A DNA stretch of 64,000 nt from an uncultured Desulfobacterales bacterium (GCA_938048455.1 CALIUY010000002.1:1-64000); one strand, 5' to 3'; shown: positions 42,994-51,179, counted from the stretch's first letter. Notes: a model not told the origin generated them from the sequence alone. A program made the numbers and translations.

Positions 42994-43040
42994 ACGCTCT
43001 TTTGCAGGCCGGAAAAAACGAGGGCGACAGAATCGGGGCG

Positions 43041-43646
43041 ATGGCGTTTATCAACCTCAAAAACAAGATCATCCAGGTGAAGATCGTCTACTACGGCCCG
43101 GGCCGGGGCGGGAAGACGACCAATCTGGAATACATCCATCGCCGTTTTCAGGAACGGATCCACGCCGAGATGGTGACCGTGAAGACCCATGGCGACCGCA
43201 CGCTCTTTTTCGATTTTTTGCCCTTCGACATCGGCTTGATCCACGGCTACCGGATCAAGGTGCAACTCTATACCGTCCCGGGGCAGCCGAAATACAACGC
43301 GACCCGCAAGCTCGTGCTCCGCGGCGTGGACGGGATCGTGTTCGTGGCCGACTCGATGGCGATCTGCCGGGAAAGCAACATGCAATCGCTCAAGAATCTG
43401 CAGGAGAATCTGGCCGCCTACCGCAAAAGCCTGGAAAGCGTGCCCTGGGTGCTGCAGTACAACAAGATCGATCTCGCCGAACAGGGCATCCCGGTGCTCT
43501 CCGTCGAGCAGCTCGAACGGGACCTGAACCGCGGCTACGGCAGACCCTCGTTTCCGGCGAGCGCCCTGAAAGGGGTGAACGTGGCGGCGACGCTGAAGAA
43601 GATCCTCTCGCTCGCCGTCACTTCGATCCGCGACGAGATGATGTAG
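43041..43646 (+). CDS. mglA: MglA-type small Ras-like GTPase
   Basis: A 201-residue bacterial Ras-like GTPase that sets cell polarity and controls pili or gliding. Walker A is 'YYGPGRGGKTTNLEYIH' (residues about 17-33); the switch II strand has 'YTVPGQPKYNATRKLVLRG', with the MglA-specific Thr-Val-Pro-Gly-Gln instead of the Ras Asp-Thr-Ala-Gly; G4 is 'QYNKIDL'; and G5 is near 'FPASALKG'. Start at the ATG at 43041; the longer ORF lies over the roadblock gene. A roadblock gene just upstream and the pilus-type ATPase downstream support a role in controlling type IV pili or a related machine. Confidence 0.92.
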   Translation: MAFINLKNKIIQVKIVYYGPGRGGKTTNLEYIHRRFQERIHAEMVTVKTHGDRTLFFDFLPFDIGLIHGYRIKVQLYTVPGQPKYNATRKLVLRGVDGIVFVADSMAICRESNMQSLKNLQENLAAYRKSLESVPWVLQYNKIDLAEQGIPVLSVEQLERDLNRGYGRPSFPASALKGVNVAATLKKILSLAVTSIRDEMM

Positions 43647-43659
43647 AAGGAGGCCGCCC

Positions 43660-44301
43660 ATGGCCGACGCGATGCCCAGCGACGCCCTGGAAAGCGAGCT
43701 CGAACGCCGCTTGGAGCAGCTCTTCCCCGAAGAGGGGGCGGGGCCGGAGACGAACTCCGCGCCCCGGCGGGAACCGGACCGGGCGTTGCTGTCCGAGTTG
43801 AAAAAGGTTGTGCTGGCGATCGACTGGGAGATCACCCCCGAGGCGGTCGCCTCTTTCCTCGACCAGGTGCGCCTGCTGCGCGAGGCCTTGCGGGAAGACC
43901 GCGTGGCCGGCGTGCTGCTGAACATGCTGGGAGCCCTCGGCTACTACATCCAGTCGAGTCGCAGCCAGGTGCACCCCTGGACCTTCCCGGTGTTGAACGC
44001 CGTTTTCGCCCGGCTCGAGGAGGTGGTCGCCCTGACCGACAAGCCCGAAGCCGAGCGCCGCCGTCGCATCCAGCCGGAAATCAACGCCTACCAGCAGTTG
44101 CGCACCAAGATCGCCCAGGGACGGCCGCGTCGTCCCGCCGAAGCGCCCAGGGAGTCGGCGCCCCCGGCGGACGGAGGGGAACGGGAACGGCCCCTCACCG
44201 CCGAGGCTCTCGCCCGCGCGCTCGCCGAGCTGCGCGAGCAGCTGCTCGCCGAAATCCGTTCGCTTCGCCTGCTGCTCGAAGCGAAGGAGGCCGGTCGATG
44301 A
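43660..44301 (+). CDS. helical protein of the MglA operon, unknown
   Basis: A 213-residue protein I do not recognise. Residues about 40-140 are predicted helical ('ALLSELKKVVLAIDWEITPE', 'VAGVLLNMLGALGYYIQSSR', 'WTFPVLNAVFARLEEV'). A Pro/Ala/Arg-rich linker (about 145-180) and a C-terminal coiled-coil helix ('LAELREQLLAEIRSLRLLLE') follow. No membrane span or signal peptide. GAAGGAGG lies 6 bases before the ATG, and the stop overlaps the next gene (ATGA). Its fixed place between mglA and a receiver-PATAN protein suggests an adaptor or scaffold of the GTPase pathway; that is inference. Confidence 0.8.
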   Translation: MADAMPSDALESELERRLEQLFPEEGAGPETNSAPRREPDRALLSELKKVVLAIDWEITPEAVASFLDQVRLLREALREDRVAGVLLNMLGALGYYIQSSRSQVHPWTFPVLNAVFARLEEVVALTDKPEAERRRRIQPEINAYQQLRTKIAQGRPRRPAEAPRESAPPADGGERERPLTAEALARALAELREQLLAEIRSLRLLLEAKEAGR

Positions 44302-45320
44302 CCGCCGAAGCCCTCGTCGGGGATCCTCGAGTCTGTATTCTCCTTGTGGACGACGACCGGGAGATGCTGCGCGAGCTGGGCCAAGTCCTTGGCCGGCGGC
44401 TGGGAGAGGATGCGGCCGCGATCCTGTTCGCCGAGGAAGGCGGGGAAGCGCTGGAAATCCTGCAACGGGAGCCGGTCGGCGTGTTGGTCAGCGATCTCAA
44501 GATGGTCGGAATGGACGGCTGGGAGCTGCTGCAGCGCGCGACGTGCGAATTTCCCGATGTCCCGGTGATGGTGATGACGGGGTATGCGACCCCCGAGACC
44601 GTCGCGCGGCTGCACGAGCAGGGGGCTTGCGCGGTTTTGGCTAAGCCTTTTCTCGTCTCCGAGCTTGCCGGGCGGATCCGGGAAATCCTTGCGCGGCAGA
44701 CCGATGGAGGGCTGATCCGCGGAATCTCCCCCTCGCTTTTTCTGCAGGTCGTGGAAATGGAAGAAAAGACCTGCACCATCCGCCTGAGCGGAACAGGCGA
44801 GCGACGCCGGGGCGTTCTTTTTTTCCGGGGGGGGAAACTCTTCGATGCCCGGTTGGGAGCGACGCGCGGGGAAAGCGCGGCCCGGGAGATCCTCGCCTGG
44901 GATCAGGCCGTCCTGGCGATCGAGAACGCCTGCCCCCTGCGCGACCGGAGGATCCGGCGCGATCTTCACGGGCTGATGATCGATGCCGCATGCCGTCGCG
45001 ACGAGCGGACGGAGGCCGAAGGCGCAGGGGGGAAGGAGCAGGACCCGCAAGTTGAGTTGGAGGCGGTTCGGCGCGCCCTCGAGCAGGCCCTGGGAGGCGA
45101 AGGGGGGGTCGGGGCGGTGCGACGGGACCCGCAGTGGGCCGAGCGCGCCCGGCGTCTTGCCCGCGCGGGAGAACGCGTGGGTCTCGGCGGGATGATCGCG
45201 GCCTTTCTTGACCGGGGGCAGGAGGGCGATTTTCTCCTCCCCGGGGGAAACGACCCCTGGGTGGCGGAGCTCCGCAAAGGAATCCCGCGGGACGCCCTGC
45301 TCGGGGTGCCGGGCGGTTGA
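44298..45320 (+). CDS. response regulator with PATAN/DUF4388 output
   Basis: A 340-residue protein. The receiver domain (about 12-130) has the acidic pair 'LVDDDREML', the phospho-acceptor Asp in 'VLVSDLKMVGMDG', Thr in 'VMVMTGYA' and Lys in 'VLAKPFLVSEL'. A PATAN/DUF4388 domain follows (about 135-230), with 'GISPSLFLQVVEMEEKTCTI' and 'RRGVLFFRGGKLFDARLGAT'. The C-terminal 100 residues are helical and Arg/Ala-rich. PATAN response regulators govern phototactic or surface motility in cyanobacteria and myxobacteria by talking to pilus motors. Position between mglA and a pilus-type ATPase suggests the same here. Coupled to the preceding gene by ATGA. Confidence 0.88.
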   Translation: MTAEALVGDPRVCILLVDDDREMLRELGQVLGRRLGEDAAAILFAEEGGEALEILQREPVGVLVSDLKMVGMDGWELLQRATCEFPDVPVMVMTGYATPETVARLHEQGACAVLAKPFLVSELAGRIREILARQTDGGLIRGISPSLFLQVVEMEEKTCTIRLSGTGERRRGVLFFRGGKLFDARLGATRGESAAREILAWDQAVLAIENACPLRDRRIRRDLHGLMIDAACRRDERTEAEGAGGKEQDPQVELEAVRRALEQALGGEGGVGAVRRDPQWAERARRLARAGERVGLGGMIAAFLDRGQEGDFLLPGGNDPWVAELRKGIPRDALLGVPGG

Positions 45321-45336
45321 TGGAGGCGAAACGACG

Positions 45337-45744
45337 ATGCCCGATCCGCTTGCGGCCCTGCTTTCCGTGGAAGGCGTGCGCGGGGTTTTTCTTTACCGCT
45401 CCGGAGGCGATCTGCTGTTCCGAAAAACAGCCGTCACCCTGAACGGCGCATCTCCGGCGGACTGGTTCGCCCTGGCGCTGGCGCTCGGCAACGCCCGGGA
45501 GGCCGAGATCCTTTTTGAGCGCGGCCGGGTTTACGTGCTTCGCTCCGCCGGCGCCGTGCTCGTGGTCGCCGCGGGGCTTTTCGCCCCCTCGGCCGTGATC
45601 CGCATGAGCGGCGCCGTCTTGCTGGCCGAGGTGGAAGGAGCGCTGGGGACCCAGCGTGGGGGCAGGGAGGGGGACTCCGCCCATCGTCCGGGGGGGAGCG
45701 GGGTCCTCCAGCCCCGCGAATTCGCGAAAGGCGTGTCGCCATGA
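45337..45744 (+). CDS. second roadblock/LC7-like protein
   Basis: A 135-residue protein started at the ATG at 45337, which has TGGAGGCG about 8 bases before it. The core 'LLSVEGVRGVFLYRSGGDLL', then 'EILFERGRVYVLRSAGAVLVV' and 'FAPSAVIRMSGAVLLAEVEG', has the alternating helix and strand order of roadblock domains, although it is divergent. The C-terminal 30 residues are Gly/Arg-rich and disordered-looking. It could pair with the first roadblock protein or with the ATPase that follows, whose ATG overlaps its stop (ATGA). Assignment to the fold is moderate; function is inferred from the operon. Confidence 0.65.
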   Translation: MPDPLAALLSVEGVRGVFLYRSGGDLLFRKTAVTLNGASPADWFALALALGNAREAEILFERGRVYVLRSAGAVLVVAAGLFAPSAVIRMSGAVLLAEVEGALGTQRGGREGDSAHRPGGSGVLQPREFAKGVSP

Positions 45745-48104
45745 TGAAGACGGACATTGAGAGCCGGATCAACGAGGCCGAAGTTTGCCGTTCCATGGGC
45801 TTGTTTCACGAGTCGCTGGCGATCTACGAGAAGGTCCTGCCCTTGGTCACCCCCGAGGCGGGCGACCTCCAGGAGCGCATCCGCAGCCGCATCGACTTGC
45901 TGCGCCAGGAGATCGCCAAGGAAGAAGCGGGGAGCGGAGGTGCGGTCTCCGCCGAGGAGATCTCCTGGATCCGCGAAGCCATTTCCGCCGCCGATGACGA
46001 GGCGGCGCTTCTCGACAGCGCCTCGGCGTTTCAAGAAATGGGGCTTTTCGCCGAGGCGCTGAACGAATACACGAAAGCCCTGGCCGAGCCCGCGCTTCAC
46101 GAGAAGGCCGTCCCGGGGGTGGTCGCCTGTCTGCTGCGGCTGCATCCGCTGTCGCGGTTCATTGCCGAGCTCGAGGCCATCCTCGAAAAGGCCGTTTCCG
46201 ACCCGGCCGTTGCCGGCCGCATCCGGTTCTTGGCCGGAATCGAGATGGAAAAACGGGAGCACCGCGGCCAGGCGCACGATCTCTACCGGGCGGCCGCGGA
46301 ACGGCTGCCGCAGGACCCCGAGGTCCGCAAACGCCTCGAGGAGATCGCCGCGAGCTTCGCCTCCGGCTCCAAGTACGACTATCTCCTGCGCGAGAAGCTG
46401 CTGACCGCCGATCAGCTGCAGAAGGCCTTCGGCCTGGCGCGCAAGTCCAACCGCAGCGTGGAGCAGATCCTGATCGACAGCTTCCAGGTCCCCAAGGAAG
46501 CGATCGGCAAATCCTTCTCGCTGCACTACGGCTGCCGCTTCCTTGCCTTCGACCCCACGCTCCCGGCGCCGGTCGAGCTTTTGCAGAACCTGAAAAAAGC
46601 CTTTCTGCTGAACGAGCTCTGGGTGCCGATCGGCTGGAGCAAGGACGGCATCGAGGTCCTGGTCGACGACCCGCGGAACCTGAACAAGACCGACAACATC
46701 AAGGCCCTGTTGAAGACCTCGAAGATCCTCGTGTCGGTGGCGATCCGCGAGGACATCCAGGCCTTCATCCATCTCTTTTTCGATCCGGGAAAACAGCAGG
46801 AGACCGGCACGCCGACGGAGGAAATCACCGACGACATCGATATCCCCGACATCACCTTCGAGGAGGAGCGCGAGGAAATCCACACCGAGGAAGTCGACGA
46901 GAGCTCCAGCCAGGTCGTCAAGCTCGTCGACCAGGTGATCATCGCCGCCTACCGCAAGAACGCCTCCGACATCCACATCGAGCCCTCGGTGGTCACCAAG
47001 GCGACGTCGATCCGCTTCCGGCTGGACGGCGTCTGCCAGGAGTACATGAAAATCCCCAACGCCATGGTGCGCGCCGTGGTTTCGCGCATCAAGATCATGG
47101 CCAACCTCGATATCGCCGAGCGGCGGCTGCCCCAGGACGGCAAGATCAAGTTCCGGCGCAAAGGGGTGCCGGCCTTCGAAATGCGGGTGGCCACGCTGCC
47201 CACGGCGGGAGGCTTCGAGGACGTGGTGCTGCGCATCCTCGCCTCCTCGGGGGCGATGAAGATCGACGAGATGGGGCTGACCGAACGCAACCTGAAGATC
47301 ATCCAGAAGATCGTTCTCAAACCCTATGGGCTGATCCTGGCCGTCGGCCCGACCGGCTCGGGCAAGACGACCACGCTGCACGCCCTGCTCGGCTACATCA
47401 ACAAGCCGGGGATCAAGATCTGGACCGCGGAGGACCCGATCGAGATCACCCAGCAGGGGCTGCGTCAGGTGGAGGTGAAACCCAAGATCGGGCTCGATTT
47501 CGCCCGCGTCATGCGTGCCTTTCTGCGGGCCGACCCCGACGTCATCATGATCGGGGAAATGCGCGACGAGGAGACGGCCTCGATTGCGATCGAAGCCTCC
47601 CTCACCGGGCACCTCGTCTTCTCCACGCTGCACACGAACAGCGCTCCGGAAACCGTGACCCGCCTGCTGGATATGGGCTTGAATGCGCTGAATTTTTCGG
47701 ACGCGTTTTTAGGCGTCCTCGCCCAGCGTCTGACCCGCAGGCTTTGCACCAACTGCCGCAAGGAGTATTTTCTCGGCAAAGACGAGTTCGAAGAGCTGCG
47801 ACAAGATTACGGGGCTTCGTGGTTCGATCGCACGGGGATCGAATACAGCGAGACCCTCAAGCTCTACCGGCCGATCGGCTGCGATGCCTGCTCGAAGACC
47901 GGCTACCGCGGCCGGATGGGGATCCATGAGCTGATGGAGGGAACTCCCGAAATCAAGCTCATGATCAAGAAGCAGGCGAACACCGAGGAGATCTTCCAGA
48001 TGGCGATGCGGCAGGGGATGAGCACCCTCAAACAGGACGGGATCCTGAAAGTCTTCCAAGGCGAAACCGACATCTCCGAAGTGCGCCGCGTCTGCATCAA
48101 CTGA
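45741..48104 (+). CDS. PilB/GspE-type secretion ATPase with N-terminal TPR-like domain
   Basis: A 787-residue ATPase. Residues about 5-205 are a TPR-like helical repeat ('CRSMGLFHESLAIYEKVLPL', 'FQEMGLFAEALNEYTKALAE'). About 210-335 is a MshEN/GspE-N domain ('LREKLLTADQLQKAF'), which in relatives can bind c-di-GMP. The motor follows: Asp box 'YRKNASDIHIEPS', Walker A 'VGPTGSGKTTTLHALLG' (near 535), Walker B-type 'DPDVIMIGEMRDEETA', His box 'GHLVFSTLHTNSAPE', and a zinc tetracysteine with 'CTNCRKEY' and 'CDACSKTGYRGRMG'. These ATPases polymerise type IV pili or drive type II secretion. No other pil or gsp gene is nearby. The TPR head and MglA context suggest a regulated, perhaps polar, motor. 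Confidence 0.9.
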   Translation: MMKTDIESRINEAEVCRSMGLFHESLAIYEKVLPLVTPEAGDLQERIRSRIDLLRQEIAKEEAGSGGAVSAEEISWIREAISAADDEAALLDSASAFQEMGLFAEALNEYTKALAEPALHEKAVPGVVACLLRLHPLSRFIAELEAILEKAVSDPAVAGRIRFLAGIEMEKREHRGQAHDLYRAAAERLPQDPEVRKRLEEIAASFASGSKYDYLLREKLLTADQLQKAFGLARKSNRSVEQILIDSFQVPKEAIGKSFSLHYGCRFLAFDPTLPAPVELLQNLKKAFLLNELWVPIGWSKDGIEVLVDDPRNLNKTDNIKALLKTSKILVSVAIREDIQAFIHLFFDPGKQQETGTPTEEITDDIDIPDITFEEEREEIHTEEVDESSSQVVKLVDQVIIAAYRKNASDIHIEPSVVTKATSIRFRLDGVCQEYMKIPNAMVRAVVSRIKIMANLDIAERRLPQDGKIKFRRKGVPAFEMRVATLPTAGGFEDVVLRILASSGAMKIDEMGLTERNLKIIQKIVLKPYGLILAVGPTGSGKTTTLHALLGYINKPGIKIWTAEDPIEITQQGLRQVEVKPKIGLDFARVMRAFLRADPDVIMIGEMRDEETASIAIEASLTGHLVFSTLHTNSAPETVTRLLDMGLNALNFSDAFLGVLAQRLTRRLCTNCRKEYFLGKDEFEELRQDYGASWFDRTGIEYSETLKLYRPIGCDACSKTGYRGRMGIHELMEGTPEIKLMIKKQANTEEIFQMAMRQGMSTLKQDGILKVFQGETDISEVRRVCIN

Positions 48105-48108
48105 AGCG

Positions 48109-48825
48109 ATGGAACTCGGCTCCGAAGCCTGGCGGCGAAGCATCCGCGAAGGGGCCTCCGCCTGGGGGCTCGCCCTCGAGGAGCGCGGGCTCGACCTCTT
48201 CGCCCGACACGCGCAGGAGATGCTGCGCTGGAACGCGGTCACCAACCTGACCGCGATCACCGAGCCCGCGGCCGTCGCCCGGGATCACTTCCTGGATTCG
48301 CTCGCCGCCGCCCGCTGGATCCCCCCCGGGGCACGTCTGCTGGATGTCGGCAGCGGCGCGGGATTTCCGGGGGTGCCGTTGCACATCGCTCTGCCGGGGC
48401 TGGAGACGGTGCTGCTCGAGGCCGCGCGCAAGAAGGTGAGCTTTCTTCGACACCTGCTGCGGACGCTGGCGCTCACGGGCATCCGTGCCGAGCAGGAGCG
48501 GCTCGAGCGTTTCGCCGTCCGGCAGGAAAACTTCGGGGCCTTCGACGTCGTGATCTGCCGGGCCCTGACCGGTCTGGAGCGCTTCGTGCCCGCGGCACTC
48601 GGGCTGGTGGGCGCCGGAGGCCGCCTGATCGCTTTGAAAGGCACCGGCGCGGAGGTGGAGATCGCACGTCTTCAGCAGGAGCTGGCGAAGGTTTCCGGGG
48701 GGGAAATCTGGCGGGCCGAGCGGCATGCGTACCGCCTCCCGGGGCTGCGGGCCGAGCGCGCGGTATGCGTCGTCACTCGATGCGTCCCTCGGCCGGAGGA
48801 ACAAGGCTTTCAATCGGGGAGGTAG
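48109..48825 (+). CDS. rsmG: 16S rRNA (guanine527-N7)-methyltransferase
   Basis: RsmG (GidB) methylates G527 of 16S rRNA with SAM. The 238-residue protein shows 'EMLRWNAVTNLTAITEPAAV' near residue 40, the SAM-binding 'LLDVGSGAGFPGVPLHIALP' near residue 80, and 'VICRALTGLERFVPAALGL', all typical. It begins 4 bases after the ATPase stop, so it may read from the same transcript. In many bacteria rsmG lies beside mnmG and parAB near the origin; those genes are absent, but a parS-like palindrome is about 650 bases away. Its last 16 bases overlap the convergent phosphoesterase gene. Confidence 0.93.
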   Translation: MELGSEAWRRSIREGASAWGLALEERGLDLFARHAQEMLRWNAVTNLTAITEPAAVARDHFLDSLAAARWIPPGARLLDVGSGAGFPGVPLHIALPGLETVLLEAARKKVSFLRHLLRTLALTGIRAEQERLERFAVRQENFGAFDVVICRALTGLERFVPAALGLVGAGGRLIALKGTGAEVEIARLQQELAKVSGGEIWRAERHAYRLPGLRAERAVCVVTRCVPRPEEQGFQSGR

Positions 48826-49304
48826 ATCAGCTCCGCTTCGACCTTCCCGGCGGCGATGCGCAGCAATCCCAAGCTCGCCGGCTCCCCCCGGCGGGGAAAG
48901 CCCGCACTGCCCGGATTGAGGTACAAAACGCCCCCGGCCTCCTCGATCTCCGGCCGGTGCGTGTGCCCGCTCACCACGACCTGCGCCCGGGGCGGGTGGT
49001 TGGCGCCTCTGAGATCCTGCCGGTCATGAATCAGAAGGACGCGCACCGTCCCCGCCTCGAGAAACGCCGTTGGCGGCAGTTCGCGGGCCCAGGGGCCGAA
49101 GTCCATGTTGCCGCGAACGGCGAGAACCGGGGCGATGGCGCAAAGCGTGTCGAGCAACGCGCCCTCCCCGACATCCCCCGCGTGCAAAATGGCATCGACG
49201 CCGGAAAACCGTCCGGCCAGCCCGGAGGGCAGCACGCCGTGGGTGTCGGAGATCACCCCGATGCGAAAGGCGGCTTTGAGAGGCAGAACGAGAGATGAGG
49301 CCAT
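48810..49304 (-). CDS. YfcE/MJ0936-family metallophosphoesterase
   Basis: A 164-residue calcineurin-like phosphoesterase from the ATG at 49304; the longer ORF runs into the regulatory region and lacks a start signal. Metal-binding motifs are 'IGVISDTHG' (residues about 14-22), 'ILHAGDVGE', 'VRGNMDF', 'LIHDRQDL' and 'VVSGHTHRPEI', in the right order. The family hydrolyses small phosphodiesters; natural substrates are often unknown. In 'LIHDRQDL' the usual 'HG' following the motif is replaced by 'HD', a minor deviation. It overlaps the rsmG end tail to tail. Confidence 0.88.
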   Translation of the reverse strand: MASSLVLPLKAAFRIGVISDTHGVLPSGLAGRFSGVDAILHAGDVGEGALLDTLCAIAPVLAVRGNMDFGPWARELPPTAFLEAGTVRVLLIHDRQDLRGANHPPRAQVVVSGHTHRPEIEEAGGVLYLNPGSAGFPRRGEPASLGLLRIAAGKVEAELIYLPD

Positions 49305-49382
49305 CGGCCGGGGTCTCCGCGGACAAAAGCTCTTTTGGAAGCGGGGCCCGGCTTCGGCCCCGCGACGTCCACCGTGCGGGCA

Positions 49383-49412
49383 ACGGTAGGCCGGAAAGGC
49401 GGAAGCTGTCAA
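49383..49412 (-). promoter_or_regulatory. possible promoter for the phosphoesterase
   Basis: On the minus strand TTGACA, 18 bases and TACCGT, about 80 bases before the ATG at 49304. The -35 box is perfect but the -10 box weak. Confidence 0.4.
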
Positions 49413-49457
49413 GCGGGAGCCGGCGCCACGGAAGCACAACCCGAGAGGATCCTTTTG

Positions 49458-49473
49458 CGTTTCACGTGAAAAC
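49458..49473. other. parS-like palindrome
   Basis: CGTTTCACGTGAAAAC contains the perfect 12-base palindrome TTTCACGTGAAA and matches the widespread ParB site TGTTTCACGTGAAACA at 13 of 16 positions. It lies in the 351-base non-coding gap between the divergent phosphoesterase and uspA genes, less than 1 kb from rsmG. parA and parB are not in the window. The rest of the gap (49305-49655) holds the two promoter candidates and nothing else I can name. Confidence 0.6.
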
Positions 49474-49556
49474 ACCATGGCTTGCGACGTCGTTGCGCCG
49501 GCTCCGCTATCGCTCGTAGATCCATCCGACTTGAGAGATCAACCTCGGCTGTGGAT

Positions 49557-49584
49557 TTGACAGCGGCCGCGGTTCTGGTAGAGT
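49557..49584 (+). promoter_or_regulatory. promoter candidate for uspA
   Basis: TTGACA, 16 bases and TAGAGT, about 70 bases ahead of the UspA start. The -35 box is perfect, the -10 box fits at four positions. Confidence 0.5.
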
Positions 49585-49655
49585 AGCCTCGCCGCGGCGG
49601 CGGTCGGCGCACTCCCGGGTTTTCTTCCTTCCCCAAAACTTCGAAGGAGCAAACG

Positions 49656-50048
49656 ATGAAGATCCTGGTCGGCTATGACGGCAGCAATTCCGCCAAGCAG
49701 GCTCTGCAGACGGCCGTGAAGCATGCCCGTGCCTTCGGCGCGTCGGTCGACGTAGTAACCTCCATGGAAAAAGGCTCCGAAAGTGACCAGAAGGCCATCG
49801 CCGAGGCCGAACGGGCCCTCGAATGGGCGAAAAGCGTCTTCTCGGAGCAGAGGGTCGACTGCCATACCCATCTGCTGATCCGCGGGCTGACTCCCGGGGA
49901 AGACCTGGTCGATTTCGCCCGCGAGCACCAGAGCGATGAGATCATCGTGGGTATCGAACGGCGCTCCAAAGTCAGCAAGCTCCTGCTCGGCTCGACGGCC
50001 CAGTTCGTCATTCTGAACGCCCCCTGCCCGGTGGTGACGGTCAAGTGA
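49656..50048 (+). CDS. universal stress protein UspA family
   Basis: A 130-residue single-domain Usp. The N-terminal strand 'MKILVGYDGSNSAKQALQTA' and the C-terminal ATP-binding pattern G-x2-G-x9-G-(S/T), here in relaxed form as 'GIERRSKVSKLLLGSTAQFV' and 'APCPVVTV', are both clear. The first glycine pair of the motif is altered ('GIERRS'), so ATP binding is probable but not certain. These cytoplasmic dimers respond to stress and growth arrest. GAAGGAGC lies 6 bases before the ATG. It ends 8 bases past the convergent sugar kinase stop, so the two overlap. Confidence 0.92.
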   Translation: MKILVGYDGSNSAKQALQTAVKHARAFGASVDVVTSMEKGSESDQKAIAEAERALEWAKSVFSEQRVDCHTHLLIRGLTPGEDLVDFAREHQSDEIIVGIERRSKVSKLLLGSTAQFVILNAPCPVVTVK

Positions 50049-50970
50049 GATCCGAGGAAAGGCAAATCGGAAGGGGCGTGGAAAAGAGTGGCCGCGCATC
50101 GGGCAGCGCCAAAAAAGCGCCCGAAACCTGCCGGGCGGCGAGTTCGGCCGCCCGGGGGGCGGCCGCCCGGGGGGGCATGCCGTCCCGCAGCCGGAAGGTG
50201 AGGTAGGCCGCGAAAAAGACATCCCCCGCTCCGGTCGGATCGGCCACGCGAGTCGCCGCAGGGGAGGGGAAGCGCAGGCGGCCGCCGCCGGCGAGATGGA
50301 TTCTTCCCCCTTCCGCCCCCGCCGTCACGACCCATTCCGCGATCCGGAACCGCGCGAGCAGCCGTTCCGGCGCCAGCCCCAGATGCCCGCAGGCGATTTC
50401 GTACTCTTCCAGGTCGGACTTGACGATCGCCGCCGTCTCCAGCGCCTGGGTGAGGTGCGGGCAAGCCTGCGCGGTAATGCAGCCGCCCTCCACACGCCTG
50501 ACCAGTCCCTGGATGTCGAGCGCGACCAACCCGGGAAACGAGTGCGCCTGACGATAGAAGGCCGGATCGATATCGTGAGGGTGCAAGGGGCCGGCGTGCA
50601 GGAGTTGCGCTCCGCGGGCCGCCTCCAGAATCTCCCGGGGCGAAAGCGGCGCGGCGAGCGAAGGGACCCGCTGGAGGCGGCGGGTTTGCCGGGGAAGATT
50701 GATGAAGACGGTGGTGGTTTCGCTCGGGCTCGAGAAACAGTCGATCCCCGCGGCCGCAAGAGGCGCTAGCAGACCGCCGTCGCGCGGGGCGAGCCGGGTG
50801 ACCGCGCCGACGGCGAGGCCCAGGCGGCGATAGGTGAGGCCGGCGTAACAGGGAACCCCGCCCGGCTTGAAAAACCGATCCGCCCCCGGCAAGTTGATGT
50901 CCAGGCTGATCGATCCCGCGACCACGACGCGCTTGAGCCGCGTCGCGGCGGGCGGAGAAGGGCGGACCAT
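50041..50970 (-). CDS. PfkB-family carbohydrate kinase
   Basis: A 309-residue ribokinase-type sugar kinase starting at the ATG at 50970; the very long ORF above it is a shadow of the dus gene. The N-terminal 'RVVVAGSISLDINLPG' and 'FKPGGVPCYAGLTYRRLGL' are as in the family, and the second PfkB signature 'RVADPTGAGDVFFAAYL' (near residue 245) carries the catalytic Asp and the anion hole. The substrate is unassigned: a sugar, nucleoside or similar alcohol. Twenty bases upstream is the end of a small coiled-coil gene, likely the same transcript. There is no ROK or transporter neighbour to hint at a substrate. Confidence 0.88.
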   Translation of the reverse strand: MVRPSPPAATRLKRVVVAGSISLDINLPGADRFFKPGGVPCYAGLTYRRLGLAVGAVTRLAPRDGGLLAPLAAAGIDCFSSPSETTTVFINLPRQTRRLQRVPSLAAPLSPREILEAARGAQLLHAGPLHPHDIDPAFYRQAHSFPGLVALDIQGLVRRVEGGCITAQACPHLTQALETAAIVKSDLEEYEIACGHLGLAPERLLARFRIAEWVVTAGAEGGRIHLAGGGRLRFPSPAATRVADPTGAGDVFFAAYLTFRLRDGMPPRAAAPRAAELAARQVSGAFLALPDARPLFSTPLPICLSSDLT

Positions 50971-50990
50971 GGATGCCTCGCCGGCGTTTT

Positions 50991-51179
50991 TCAGGGTGCG
51001 GAGCGGTCCTTTTTTGCCTCGAGCGCGGCGCGCAGCCGGTCGCGCTCGGCTTCGGCGCTGCGGAGACGGGCCTCGAGCGCGGTCCGCTGTTGCGGAGTGG
51101 CCCCCTCGATCTCGCGGCGCAGCCGTTCGATCTCCTGTTGCCGCCGGTAGAGTTCGCGGGCCAGCAGACGGATGGACAC
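50991..51179 (-). CDS. small coiled-coil peptide
   Basis: A 62-residue frame beginning with GTG at 51179. Almost the whole peptide is a charged amphipathic helix ('REIEGATPQQRTALEARLRS', '[16 protein letters not shown]') with heptad-like spacing of Leu, Ile and Ala, so a coiled coil is likely. A GAGGGAAAAC stretch precedes it. It ends 20 bases before the PfkB gene. It may be a real small gene in the same operon, but a G+C-rich genome often produces such frames by chance, so the call is only moderate. Confidence 0.5.
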   Translation of the reverse strand: MSIRLLARELYRRQQEIERLRREIEGATPQQRTALEARLRSAEAERDRLRAALEAKKDRSAP

